A DNA stretch of 64,000 bases from Nymphaea colorata (lineage: Eukaryota > Streptophyta > Magnoliopsida > Nymphaeales > Nymphaeaceae), in the NCBI RefSeq assembly GCF_008831285.2, contig NC_045139.1, forward strand, positions 35,251,706-35,315,705, in the 5' to 3' direction. Made by a program: the position numbers and the translations under genes. Shown piece by piece: positions 11,498-23,624 of the stretch. Under the pieces are notes generated by a model. That model saw only the letters and a list, made by a program, of their open reading frames with translations. It was not told where the DNA came from and did no database searches. Position 1 is the stretch's first letter, and each line of letters opens with the position of its first letter.

Positions 11498-11794
11498 CAT
11501 CCAAAAGAAAGAAACGTGAAAACCGGACTTTATTTTCTAGATTTGATCTTCATGGTTTACCAAATATAGGCCAGTTTCAAAAATTGTTGGGAACCAAAGT
11601 ATTTAAAAAGTAGAAAAACAATTTTACCGAATTTGCAAGACAGGGCCTAAGTTTTTTTTTTTTTTTTTTTTTTTTTTGGAGGAAAGCAGTGACATACATT
11701 CATGTTGGCCTGTTACTTCATCAGGACACACCAAAAATGGTATACTTACAAGATAATAATATGTTGACTAGATCGCCTTTTATTGAAAGTCTAG

Positions 11795-12000
11795 GAAGCT
11801 GCATGGAAGCGAGAAATCTCTCCCTCCTTCTCTAAATAGTGTATAGCATAGCTGGTCAGGCCCATAGCGTGTGAACAACGCGGATTACCAAGGTTTAAGA
11901 AGCTGCATGGAAGGGAGAAATCTCTCTCTCCCTCTCTAAATAGTGTATCGCATAGCTGGTCAAGCCCGCAGCGCGTGAACAATGCAGATTACTCTTTGGA
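11795..12000. repeat. ~104-bp tandem duplication with a SINE-like phrase
   Basis: A unit starting GAAGCTGCATGGAAG is present at 11795-11898 and again at 11899 to about 12,000. Each copy contains AGCATAGCTGGTCA, similar to the tRNA-like head of the SINE family in this window, so the duplication may have captured part of a SINE. A long T run lies upstream at about 11,650-11,677, and a (TC)n tract follows near 12,080. Confidence 0.75.
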
Positions 12001-12070
12001 CGGCTTGAAGAATTGGGTTGAAGGGTTGCATTAAGTGTTCCACATGAGAGAGATCTTGTTCTGTCCCTCT

Positions 12071-12101
<31 letters not shown>

Positions 12102-12998
12102 TACACACACATATATACATACAAAAGAGGCATTCAATTGCATGGAGAAGTTGTCCAGGATAAAGTTTTCCAAGATAATCTTTCCACAAATTAATGTGAT
12201 CAATAATTAAAGATATTTTACTTTTCCGTTTAAAATGTTTTGTTGTCGTACTAGTGGGGAACTCATGCACGGAAAAATGGAGTACCAAACAGAGCATCGA
12301 TGCAGGTGGTCTGATCATTGCAACTGGACAATCACTTTAAAGTATTTCCCTGACTCAGTTGTTCAAGGTAAACAAAGTCCGTCTTCATACTGCCAATTCT
12401 TGCACCTTCCAATTTTTTCCATCTCTATATTGAATTGGTCGTGGTTGGTGGGCCAAGAACCCTACGGTCACCCTTACGCGTCCGTGAACAGAGTGGTCCT
12501 ACCCAATGCAAATGATAGTGATGCCTCCCAAAAGCTTCGTCAGTGTTCCATGTGGTAGTCGCCGTATTGTCCTCAGTTTAGGCCGATCCTCGGTTGCCAT
12601 CTCATGTATGTAGAGATGGAGTTCAGAAATTTGAGGAGGAGTTCAGTCACATCATATGTGGCCTTTGTGCGTTATGGAAAGAAATTAAGATTTTCTTGGG
12701 CATTGATAGTATTCGTATTTGAGGTTCTTGGGATTTGAAAACCGTGGATTTAGAATCAGACCCTCCTCTTTCGGATCTTAAAATCTTTTTTTTTTAATGC
12801 AAAAGGGTAAAATAAAGATCTTAAGTGTGAATCCTGGGTTTGAGCTAGGATTCTTCATTAGATGAACACTTTACATGGAGCAGGCCATATGTCAGCATTG
12901 CTGTAGTGGAGAAGGTTTTTAATTTATGCAAAACTACATTAAATTGGTAACCGAACACGTAGGGGTCGTTTGGCAGCAAGAAAAATATGTTACTGTTT

Positions 12999-13138
12999 CA
13001 TGTATCTGCGACAAAGATTGTGGCAGATTTATGTAAAACTTTTTCATAAATCTGTCACAATCTTTGTGGCAGATACATAAAAGATACATAGACATAAATC
13101 TACCGCAATCTTTGTGGCAGATACATAAAAGATACATA
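12999..13138. repeat. 35-bp stem hairpin with a third tandem arm
   Basis: Bases 12999-13033 and 13046-13080 are reverse complements over 35 positions with about three mismatches, separated by ~12 bases. A near copy of the right arm follows at about 13,093-13,138. The left flank begins GGGGTCGTTTGGCAGCAAG, a phrase shared with short elements at 40,984, 55,602 and 57,168, so this is probably a folded MITE. Confidence 0.7.
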
Positions 13139-13139
13139 G

Positions 13140-14439
13140 AACATACATATGTCACCAAATGTAACTCAAAATACCTCTAACCCCGACATTTCGATGCTGC
13201 ATAAAAGGTGTGTTTCTAGATATTATCAGTTTAACAGCATGGATTTTAAATCCAATCCATGAATATGTTAAAAAGCATGGATTTAAGGTCAGAGGGTTTA
13301 GGGCCAGGGAGAGACCATAAATCTGTGGATCACAGATCTTAAATCCACAGTGAAACAAACACAACCTCAAGTCTTCAAATTTTAAATTTAACCTATTAAA
13401 ATTTTCAAAAATTTTAGTTCAAACCCTATAAAAACTTTTAAAAAAAAAGGGTTGGCCCCTATTAAAAATTTACTACAAGTCCTTGCACCAACTTGAGGCT
13501 TGCATAGGACCCCTCGAGCGAGGCTTCTCCGCCAGGCTTCTCGAAGTTCTGCTTCTTGAGCAAGGAAAATTCCAAGTACAAGGAAGAGGATGTACACCCT
13601 TGCAACTCTCTGCCAAAAGTTTAGGACCTTAATATTTTCAAGCCAAATGGAGTTAGTGCCATAGGAAAATGTTTCCCAACAATAACACATTGTTGTTACT
13701 ATCCTATAATTATGGTCCACAAAAAATGGGGCAAATTCATGGCACCCTTTAACACACCGTTACACGAATCTATCGTAATTTTTTGGCACATTCATTTGAC
13801 AGCAACAGTATATTTTTTGTTGCCAAATGGTCTCTCATGGATCTCAAGAACTTACCAAATATTGTCAGTATAGACAAAAGAAAAAATAACTGGGAGAGCC
13901 TAGAAAGGGTAGTGCATGTGGTGAAAAAGTAAGTTAGTGATAGGTCCTTTTTTTGGCGGGGGGGCGGGGTGGGTGCGGATAGGATTGGCTATCAAGTGAG
14001 GAGTTAGAGTTGAAACATAAGACCCCTTGTAATTGGCTGTAGGAGAATCAAATGCTCAAACTCCCTGAAGATTTTCTTATGCAACATATGAGGTCAGATG
14101 CAGAAGTTTTCACTACATGAATTTCAGCCCCTTCGTCCCGAAAAATATATTTTCTTTGGGATACTTGAGTCCACCTGACTGGTGGTCATTTTGATTGGTG
14201 GTAGGCCCACTACAGCACAGCACATTCAATGATGGTGATGTTGAACGAATCATCAAGGGATGGCTGGGTACTTGAATTCATGGTTTGTATTCCTAATAAC
14301 TCAAATGAATGCTGAATTATTATAAACATGAGAACCAAAGATGACAACTTCATTTGCTCAATTATTAGCACTTATTTATCCATATCTCCCATTGTTAAAT
14401 ATTAGGAGTTTAGAATGTTGGGATGATCAATGTTACTGC
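13140..14439. other. Intergenic DNA, no gene supported
   Basis: A/T-rich, with several short frames lacking family resemblance. Phrases of the type TTTAAATCCACAGTG and CCATGGATTTAAGGTC recur across the window and look like debris of dispersed repeats. A poly-G stretch is present near 13,955-13,975. Confidence 0.45.
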
Positions 14440-14612
14440 CCTTGGGTCTAGGGCTACTTCGGGAGTAGGGTGGTCTACAGTATTTCCTTGAACTTCAATG
14501 TCATGTAGTCACCACTTGTAGTTCAGAAAAATAGCATCCATAGAAATCAAACTAAGTGTCAGTATGACTCTCAAGCCAACCAGCTATGCTATGCCCTTTG
14601 AGGCTGAACGTT
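14440..14612 (-). mobile_element. tRNA-derived SINE copy
   Basis: Read on the minus strand, the head CATAGCATAGCTGGTTGG resembles an RNA polymerase III A box and GTTTGATTTC about 30 bases later resembles a B box. The tail CGAAGTAGCCCTAGAC matches the tail of the copy at 59,575-59,795. Family membership rests on this shared head and tail. Confidence 0.5.
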
Positions 14613-15779
14613 GACACCTACATAATCACAATAGGAACAATAGGTGATCTCAATTCTATGAAAGATAATGGAGATAAAATAGGTCGACCTCCTAGTGAAA
14701 AATTGGGTGTTGTATTCAACAACTTGATTGCTTAATTTTTGAAACTTAACTATTGTTAAAGATGAGAAGCAGTAATACAACTGGATAACCATTTGGATGG
14801 AGATAAACTTTGTTGACATGCGAATGAATGGCTAACCAAGCACATCAGAGGTCTCTATCATATGGAATTTTCTGTCGGCCCAACTCTCAAAATGCGCACT
14901 TGAAGCCAAACCAAGCACAAATTCATTGTCTTCTTTTCTCTTTTACTCTGTTTGCATATAATATCAAAGCGTCCATATCGGATTAGCCTGTTGCCTCAAT
15001 GAGGACAGAATGTTTTTAAAATTTGCACTTCCTCTCTGATCTTATTTCTATTTCAGCTTTTACCTTTCTCTCATTTTTGAATTGAAATTCACAACACCAA
15101 CTAGGCATAATAGATCAAAAAAATAAATACTCCTTGTCATTTGTGAAGAGATTCACCTTAAATGCAGATATTAACAAAATCTTCTTTGAAGATTCTAACA
15201 CGACCCCAATGGGATTGGCGTAGAGCCTGGCTTTGATTGTTCAAGAAACAAAAAAGAAAATTTCTGAAAGTGACTTGAAAGAAAAACATGTCTCCCTCAC
15301 AATTTTGCTAGTGAAGAAGGTGCACTAGCAGTAACACCTGAAAGAGGGCTTCATATCTGCCAGTCAAAAATTTTCAGGTAAAACAGTGAAAGGCCTCTGC
15401 AAATGCCCAAATAAAAAAGTTAAAAAATCTCTACCGTCCGAAACGCCCAAACAAAAACGTTGATGTCAGAATTAAGATGGTGATATGAAAGGACCGACAC
15501 GGCTTGTACTAATATTCTCACGCGAAAGATGTGGACAACGTGGGGGTTGGGCAGTGTTCTCCACAAAAGTTAATTTCATGTACGTTTTCCTAGGAATTTT
15601 GAGTCTTTGACCGGTTTGCATTGTTCGATGCAATCTCAAATTTCACATGCCCAAAAGAGTTCGATCTAGTAGGGCAGCTCTTGACTGTTAGTTTAGGTGG
15701 GCAGCCATCCATTTTTAAAAGTTTTCACAAGAGGAGGAGAATATTTCGCTAGCAAGTGTGAGCCAAAAGTTCTCGAACG

Positions 15780-16025
15780 CACCCATGCCAGTCAAGCTAG
15801 TGATCCACCCCCTAGCAGTTAAGGTCGCCCCTTACTGTCCTTTACAAAAGGGATCGCACCCATTGCCACTCAAACCAGTGCCCGGCTGCCTAGCAGTCTG
15901 GTTACCCCCTTACTACCTTTGAAAACACCCATGCAATTCAAACCAGTGACTGGCTACCTATGAGTCAATAGTCGGAGAGGACACCCATGTCACTCAAACC
16001 AGCGACTAGCCGCTTAGCAGTCACC
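15780..16025. repeat. Degenerate tandem repeat, four units of ~55-77 bp
   Basis: Units start at about 15,780, 15,857, 15,926 and 15,982. Each carries an ACCCATGCCACTCAAACCAGTG-like core followed by CGGCTGCCTAGCAGTC. Divergence between units is high. No open frame spans them. Confidence 0.65.
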
Positions 16026-18726
16026 GATCGAGCCAATGTGTCACACGGGTTATTTTGATCTATGTATACTTCGATCAAAGAACGTGAGATCTTGGTTATC
16101 AAGTTTTGCTAGCTAACTCCGACAAGTATGGAGATTTTTTGATGAATTTTTCGTTACTTTTAAAATATTTTTGTGAGAAATGTTTATTAAAGCTGCCTTT
16201 CAATCTGGTTTTGGCATTTTAAGGCTTATCAGCTAAGAGTGGGCATACATATATATGGGAGCGCTGTTATATATATATATATATATATATGTCATTTCCT
16301 CATGTCTCAAAAACGTGCTTTTGAACCTCCCTTAACCAATTGGCAAGTCACATTGATATTAGAGGATCTTTCTTAACTTATCTTCACGATACTGCGATGA
16401 GCTTTAAGCTTAATTCATACTTAGCCTTATGTTTTCTCAAACAGGCGTATAAACAACGACTGCAACATAGAAAAGAAGTGAGTTGCTATACCAATCTGGG
16501 GTACTTCAGGACCAACGGCCTCTTTGCTCTCCATCTTCCAAGTCATTGCTGTAAACTCCAAAAGAATGGAAAGTATCTCATGAAAGCCCAAAAGCAAAAG
16601 AGCTTAATTAATTTGTCCAAGAAACTTCATGCAACTTGATCACATGCCTTTGCTTCAGTTTAAAGCAAATCGAAAGTGTATGGTTAATTTGCATTAATGG
16701 GTTTAACATTGAGGACTAAGAATATTTTCATGAATAAACAACAAAGAAAGAATGTTTTCTTGAGTAGAGTGCCCCTGAAGAACTGGAGGCTGTTTTGGCC
16801 TGAGATATTGTATAAAGCTTTGCAAAATACTACATATTAACCTGAATTTAGATCATTCAGAAACATTCTTCCGTACTTTGAGAATTGAGAAACACTGATT
16901 TTTTTCTGAAAAAGCACTATTTTGATATTATAAATGTTTCCAACAATTTTAATCCCCTTTGACATCGATCGGCGAACTTCCAATTACGCCACTCTAACAT
17001 TAGTTTTTTTGCTTGTACCCATTGAGCTACTGTTTGACAAGTACATAGTGGATTTCAGTAGTGCAGATAACAAATGTACACTTGAATGCAAAAGCCATGG
17101 AGTTGTAGTTTAACCAAGGGGAGGAGATCGGACAAAAGATCGGTCCATGAATCCGAGTTCAGCATAGATCTCAGATGATCTTCTTGGATCTGAAATCCAA
17201 GGCTATCAAACACAGCCTAAACTTCTTAGTTCTTAGAGAGTTCCACTTCATCAGGCAAGGAGAAAAATGAAATAGGAAAACACTTGCGAGAGATTTGGAT
17301 CATACTTATACTGAATTCATGTCAGAAACTTTGTTTTAGCTAGCATGAAAACATGTTGCTCTTCCAATCTCATTTTCTGTTCTTTATAATTATATTCAGT
17401 TGATTCCAAGAAAGCAAAGTCGTTATATATTGTCAACTGAGTCTCCGGAGTAAAATTTGTTTGGAAGATAGATAAGACACCATGTACTGCCGAATTCGAA
17501 TTGTCTACACATGTAGAAGATGGATTCGGAATTTTTTTGTTTTTGTTTTTTTTCCTTTTTTTGGTGGATGACGTCTCACCGGTGGGGTCAATAATTGTCG
17601 GTCTGCTAGTCATGAAAAATTGGGGTTACAAAATCTTTCTCTTATGTTTTTCTTGTCTTTTTTTTTTTCCTTTTTGTAAAAAATCTTGAGTCCGGAGACC
17701 GGCCGGAGCAGGTGGCATGCAGTACCTATCTCTTATAAACAAAGTTTTTTCACCTCTTTCCACATGGGGGCCGAGCTGGTGGAGAGATCTTTCTCCATTT
17801 GGGCACATGGCAAACCTGACCCAATTTCTCTTTCATGACATAATGGCTAATCGTGTCCTTACAGCCAAAAGGGACAACCATTTCTGTGGTGCCATTCACA
17901 CTGGGAAGGCTCAGTTGCCATGGATGACATTCTTTGTGCAAGTCCAGACTATATATCCAAAAAACATAACTCTGCTCCGAAGAAGGTCAGGTCCCGACTT
18001 GCCTCAATTTAATTATTTAAATGAAAAGTTGGGATAGAATTTGACCCTGCCTACAAATAAAAACTATTTAATTCCATCGTAGGCCATCTCATTTAAGTTT
18101 GGCATCCTTATGAGTAGCTTAATTTTGCTGTATTATTGACACCAAGTTCATTAAGGAGACACTGGATCCCGTTGTGCTGTTTAAAAACTCTTCCAGACTA
18201 ACTGTCTACTTAAAGATCCAAAGGGCTGCACGGACCATATGCACTTGTGCTCTACGCCCATTGCTCATATCAAGACTTGCTACCTCAACCATATGGATAT
18301 GCATTCATGGTAATCGACTATATTTTGAAAAGAAAAACCCCTTTTCAAAAGTTTGTGGTGGTGTGCACCTTCATTCATTCATAAGTTTTGTTGGTGTGTG
18401 CAAGGTTTAGGTTTGTCGGTGTGAGCAAGAATTAGTTCATTTATCTGTTAATGTGCTCCTGGTTTAGGTTTGCTTGTGTGACCAAGAATATGTTTCTTCA
18501 TACTCAATTATGTAGAGCAGTGTGGAGAATGTGGAAGGAGGTATCCCTTGGTTTAAAATGGAAGCAAGGAGGAAAGGGAGAAACAGAAATATGGTGGCTC
18601 ATGGGTCTGATATCCAAGAGCATCATAAAGGAGACCGCCTGGTGAGCGGGAGGGAACCCCACTGCCCACGTTAGAGACCGAAGCCCCTACTGCCACGGGG
18701 TCCAGAGCTGCATCGGGACCTGTAGC
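16026..18726. other. Intergenic DNA, no gene supported
   Basis: Contains a (TA)n tract near 16,269-16,290 and T-rich runs near 17,540-17,680. Frames here, such as lysine-rich 17,317-17,613 (minus) opposite the T-rich tract, have no recognisable domains and look like composition artefacts. Confidence 0.45.
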
Positions 18727-18812
18727 AGCAGCATGGTGGGATCACATTAGCAATTGGAATAGCAAGAAGAGAACTGTACCAGCAGCATGGTGGGATCACA
18801 TTAGCAATTGCA
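18727..18812. repeat. 54-bp tandem repeat (second copy partial)
   Basis: AGCAGCATGGTGGGATCACA and the following bases occur at 18727 and again, 54 bp later, at 18781. The first ~30 bases of the second copy are identical to the first, and then the match ends. Confidence 0.8.
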
Positions 18813-19810
18813 TTGCTTACAATGCCAGAACAGTGAACACACGAGGATACGAGGCTAAATTTGCTTGAGGAACGGCTATACGTTCAGCAGCAAAAAGTGG
18901 GCATGCTTACAATCATTTCACATAACCAAAGCTGGAGACCAATGAAAGAAATTATAGAAGGAAGAAAACCCGTCCCTACAAAATGGAATGTATCAAGTAG
19001 AATATAACAAGATGGTAGTGTTCGCCGCTTCCGCCAGTAGAAGCTGGAAGGATGTTATCCGAACTGGGAGAACTGGATGGCAGAGACTATGGCGGCTGAA
19101 CACGGTGTATCATGGCTTTAGGCAGTGGACTAGTGCTAGCCAGGGCAATTTGAGGCATTTGAAATTTGGAGAGATAGGGAACTGAAGCCACAAATATTGC
19201 CAATTCAGCACCTGCATTCAAGATACAGGCTAACGGTCATGATCACAAAAATCAGCATGGGTCCTAGAAAACCCAAGTTTGTGTTACCCCAAAAACATGC
19301 ACTATGTGAAGCTCCCAGTACAACTCTCACATAACGCGAAGGATGGAAGCCAAGAAAAGTTGATGCACATCAATGACTTCTAACAAGATGTCGATATCCC
19401 ATTTCAGAAATGCACGGAGTAGTCCACAGTAGTATTGGATCTAAACAAAAAAGGTGGTCGGATAAACCCATTGACCTTCGTGACCATTCAGCTGAAAGAT
19501 GCTGGCTGTAACATCTTAATATTCTGACAAAACCCCCCTCAAAATCAGCAAAAAACTTATACTTAAAAATTGTCACTACACATAAATCAAGATTCAAGAA
19601 AAAAAAAAAGGAAAAAAATTATACTACAACAGTGGTTTCAGAGGTCTTATAACAAAAAAACTTTTCAGGATTGGAAATGTGGCAGAGTGGGGAGCGCTTG
19701 TGATCTAAAATAAAACCAACATGAGGATTTGGATGCACACACCAACGTCCTTTTCCTTCTTGCAGATACAAATCTCCGTATATTTTCTTAGGCCAACAGC
19801 TACAGTTGAG
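18813..19810. other. Intergenic DNA left of the hAT element
   Basis: No gene or recognisable repeat. Short open frames lack motifs. Confidence 0.45.
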
Positions 19811-19818
19811 ATTGTGGT

Positions 19819-22800
19819 CAATGTTGTACGTATCGTACGATAAAACGATACGATACACCCCCCGTATCGTAAAAAGGGGGTGTATCGGCCCTGTATCGCA
19901 CGATACAAGGCCCGTATCGTACGATACGGCCTAAAAACGCAAAAAGGGGCCGAGACCTACTTATTCGGCTTCTTTTTCAAATTTTTCTTCCGTTCTTCAT
20001 TTCTAACGCTTGGATAGTGCCGTGAGGGAGGGCGATCGTTCATTTTCACCGTGAAAAACTTAATTTTCATCGTCAAATCGAAGATTAAGTGGTCGATTTG
20101 TGCGTGGGTGCTTGATTTTCGTGGGAAGGAAAGGGGTTTTCTTCATTTCAGACATTTCTTCTTCGTAAGGTATGAAATCTCATGTTCTTACCATGTATTC
20201 TTAAATTTTTACCGTATAATCGTAATTTTGAAGACTTTGAGTGTTTTTCATTAAGTTTACCATAGGATTTCGTTTTTTTTTTTTTAAGATATGGATCCTA
20301 CATGGCAATGGTGCGAAAGGGTGAAGGAGAATAACCGTTTGAAACTCAAATGTGGCTTCTGTGGGAATACACTTTCAGGAGGGATTATTAGAATGAAACA
20401 CCATTTGGCAGGGACCTCCAAAGATGCGTCTCCTTGTGTTGGAGGACCAAACAAACCTTTGCCTCCATTTGTGCGTCAACAATGTTTAGATATGCTTCAT
20501 GCTTTACGTCAAAAGAGAATACAAAAAAAAATTGAAGATGCATATGTAGGCTATAATGTGCCTTTGGAAGATGAAGAAGAAGCTTATGAATGTGATGATG
20601 AAGACGATAGCAGTCTAAGAACAGATTTGGAGACCTCAAGAGGTAGAGATCGTAGAGGAAAAGGGATTATGTATGAAGGAGGTCGATTTGGCATAACATG
20701 AAGGAAGAGGAAAGGCATAAACAGATGTTAGGGCCAGGCGTGGTATGCGACCACCTAGTGGTAGAGTTCCTACTGGTAGGTCTAGTGTTGGTTCTATTAG
20801 GAGTTTTTTCCCTTCATATACCAGCCCAGGTGGTCAGCCGCAGATTCGTGCTGCTATGACATCTAAAGATATGCTATATCATGCACAAAAGCAGGTAGGG
20901 AAATAGTTTTATGATGCATGTATTTCATTCAATGCAGCTAATTCTTTTCAATTCCAAGCCATGGCAGATGCAATTGTTTCTATAGGCCCCGGATTCAAAA
21001 TGTCATCATATCATCAGTTGAGGGGTAAAATTCTTCAGGATACAGTCAAAGAAGTGTCTGAGCATTGCGATGAGTTGAAATTATGTTGGAAGGAAACAGG
21101 TTGCTCCATTATGTTAGATGGTTGGACTGATACAAGGTCAAGAACACTTGCTTCAGGATAAAGGTACAATGTTCTTGAAATCTCTTGACTTGTCTGATGT
21201 TCCTAAGACTGCTGAGATTTTATTCAATGTTTTTTATAATGTCGTACAAGAAGTTGGACCTGCAAACATTATACAGTTTATTACAGATAATGCTGCAAAT
21301 TATAGAGCTGCAGGAGATTTATTATTTCAAAAGTATAGAACATTTTATTGGAGTCCATGTGTCACTCATTGTGTTCATCTAATGCTTCAAGATCTTAATG
21401 AGATGCATGATATGAAATCAGCCATTGACCAATGTCAAGAAGTAACAAAATTTATCTATAATCATGCATATGTATTGAGTTTGATGAGAAAATTTACAAA
21501 AGGAGTTGAATTAATACGACCTACACAAACTAGATTTGCCACAAATGTATTGACTGTGCAGAGTGTGGTGAAACAAAGAACTCCTTTGAGACAGATGTTT
21601 GATAGTGAAGAATGGGCTGCATATTCACATGCTCATAAAAGAAATGTTTCTTTAGTTGTGGATATTATATTCAATAACGTATTTTGGGAATCATGTGTGA
21701 AGCTATTGAAGGTTTGTGTTCCATTAGTTAAGGTTCTCAGGTTGGCTGACAGCGAGGACAGACCTTCTATAAGGTACTTATATGAGGCATTGGACAAAGC
21801 AAAAGAGGTAATTCGAGACAACTTAAAGGAAAAGAAAAAGTTATATATGCCCATATGGAAGATTATAGATAAAAGGTGGACTGGACAGTTTCATCAACCT
21901 CTTTATGCAGCAGCTTATTATCTAGATCCTGCAATTATATTTTCTCCTACATTTAAGAAGGACAGAGAAGTCATGCATGGTTTGTTAGATTGTATTAATG
22001 TGTTAGTGGAAGATTCTACAGAACAAGATGCTCTGCACAATGAGTTTGATCTATATGATAGTTGTTTTCGGAACATGGGACTACCTGCCGCCGTTCGAGC
22101 TAGGACAACTATGCGTCCACGTAAATACATAGAAATTTTTAATTTACTTTGCATTTGTTACATTTGATTCTTTTAAAACTTTCACATTGATTTGTTATAT
22201 TTTTGTTTAGATTTGTGATGGAATAGGTATGGGTTTGATTGTCTAAACCTAGCACGTTTTGCAGTCAAAGTCCTCAGCCAGACATGCAGTGCTAGTGGAT
22301 GCGAAAGGAACTGGAGTGTGTTCCAACATATCCATAGAAAAAAAAGGAATAGGCTCGAACATAAAAGGTTGAATGACCTTGTCTTTGTTCGATATAATAT
22401 GAGGTTGAAACAAAGGTAATATAGGCATATAGCTTAATTAATGTTTACATTTTTTGTACAATATATTTATATGAAAGTATATACTAACAAATTTTCTCTT
22501 ATTTAATGTAGAGAATTAGAAAAATCATTAGCAAGGAAGCACACATCTCAGTTCGATCCTATCAGCTTGGAAAATTTTGACGATCTAGAGTCATGGATTG
22601 AAGAAGAACCAACTACAATATTTGATGATGAAGATCTTGAATGCTTCAACCTTGAAGTTGAAGCAACAGAAGGCTTTGTTGATGAAGGAGAGTCTGCTAC
22701 TGCTGGTGCTGAATATGTTGGTGAAGATCTTTCAATTCTTGACGATGAAGATGAAGAAGAAGAAGAAGATGAAGATGATGAAGATTATGAATGATGAATC

Positions 22801-23165
22801 ATGAATGAGAGTCAAGTCAAGAGTGCTTGATTGAATGTTTTAGCATTTATGACTTTATCACTTTATGGCATTATGCTTTGTTGAATGATATTGTATTATT
22901 GTTATGAATTTTAATGTTTATGAATGATGAACTCATAAGTTTATAGCAATAATAAGTCTATCGTTATCTCAAACATGTTTTCTATGAACAATTTATTATT
23001 TTTAATTTTTTTTGAATTTTTTATGAATTTTTTGAATTTTTTTAAATTTTTTCTGATTTATTAATAATTTTTTAAAAAAATTTACGATACGATTACGATA
23101 CGTTACGATACGGCGTATCTTAAAGCCCGACCGATACGGCTTACGATACACGTTTTACAACATTG
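19819..23165 (+). mobile_element. hAT-superfamily DNA transposon, 3,347 bp, inactive
   Basis: The left end reads CAATGTTGTACGTATCG, and the right end on the opposite strand reads CAATGTTGTAAAACGTGTATCG. It is flanked by ATTGTGGT (19811-19818) and ATTGTGGC (23166-23173), an 8-bp target duplication with one mismatch, as expected for hAT. Both ends carry dense CGTATCG/CGATACG subterminal repeats, typical binding sites for hAT transposases. The interior encodes a broken hAT transposase with a BED finger and C-terminal dimerisation region. The insertion lies about 460 bp beyond the stop codon of the CYSTM gene. Confidence 0.92.
20291..22794 (+). pseudogene. hAT transposase pseudogene (BED finger, RNase H-like core, hAT dimerisation domain)
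   Basis: The N-terminal part (20291-20700) has a BED-type finger: Cys-x2-Cys in KCGFCGNTLSGG, then HHLAG and a later Cys. The next part is in another frame (about 20,735-21,155) and includes FYDACISFNAANS and LDGWTDTRSRTL, which contains a catalytic-type Asp. The core continues in a third frame (about 21,145-22,120) with TDNAANY. After an intron at 22121-22210, the dimerisation region RNWSVFQHIHRKKRNRLEH and LNDLVFVRYNMRLK follow. After a second intron at 22416-22511, an acidic tail ends at 22794. Breaks: a frameshift near 20,700-20,735, an in-frame TAG at 20904-20906, a frameshift or small deletion near 21,155, and a TGA at 22216-22218. Both stops sit where relatives have Trp. The protein cannot be made intact. 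Confidence 0.9.
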
Positions 23166-23173
23166 ATTGTGGC

Positions 23174-23624
23174 ATATACGGCCCCCCAATGAACTGAAAC
23201 AATAGCTAGATTGATACCTCTAGACAAACATCTTCGAGCCAGTGTGGACGTTCATGAACTGCAGTTTTCCATGACAAAGTATGTGAAAAATTGAAGACAA
23301 CCAAAGCCCAGTCTAATTAATATGGACAAGTAACATTAATTCATTAAATAATAATTCATTAAATAAAAGAAACAGGACAGCCGCTCAACAACCCAACAAA
23401 ATGCATGAACAAATACGTAATATTAAACAGCAGGACAGCCAGTTTATCAACACAAATGAAGAATAATTACATTTGCTTGTCACAACCTCCTATGCACGAA
23501 GGACCAACTAAATACATCTTCCGTTTCACCTATGCAAAGCATGACAATCCGATGACGCTAAATGGCATGGAGATAATCGAGAGAAAACCACATTCATTAT
23601 GACGTCTGCATGCTTGAAAGTCAC
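23174..23624. other. Between hAT element and CYSTM stop; probable CYSTM 3' UTR
   Basis: No independent gene is seen. The minus-strand gene ends at 23,625, so its 3' UTR must lie here or run into the hAT element. I could not choose a poly(A) signal on the minus strand. Confidence 0.4.

Noticed and set aside
15780..16025. CRISPR-like array
   Set aside because: The repeats are degenerate and contiguous with no spacer/repeat alternation, and this is a plant nuclear sequence.
17317..17613. Lysine-rich minus-strand frame of 98 codons
   Set aside because: The lysines come from a T-rich tract on the plus strand. No motif, promoter or splice context was found.
22598..22804. 68-codon frame overlapping the hAT tail
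   Set aside because: It is a shifted shadow of the acidic transposase tail (22512-22794), producing artificial Leu/Met/Lys runs.
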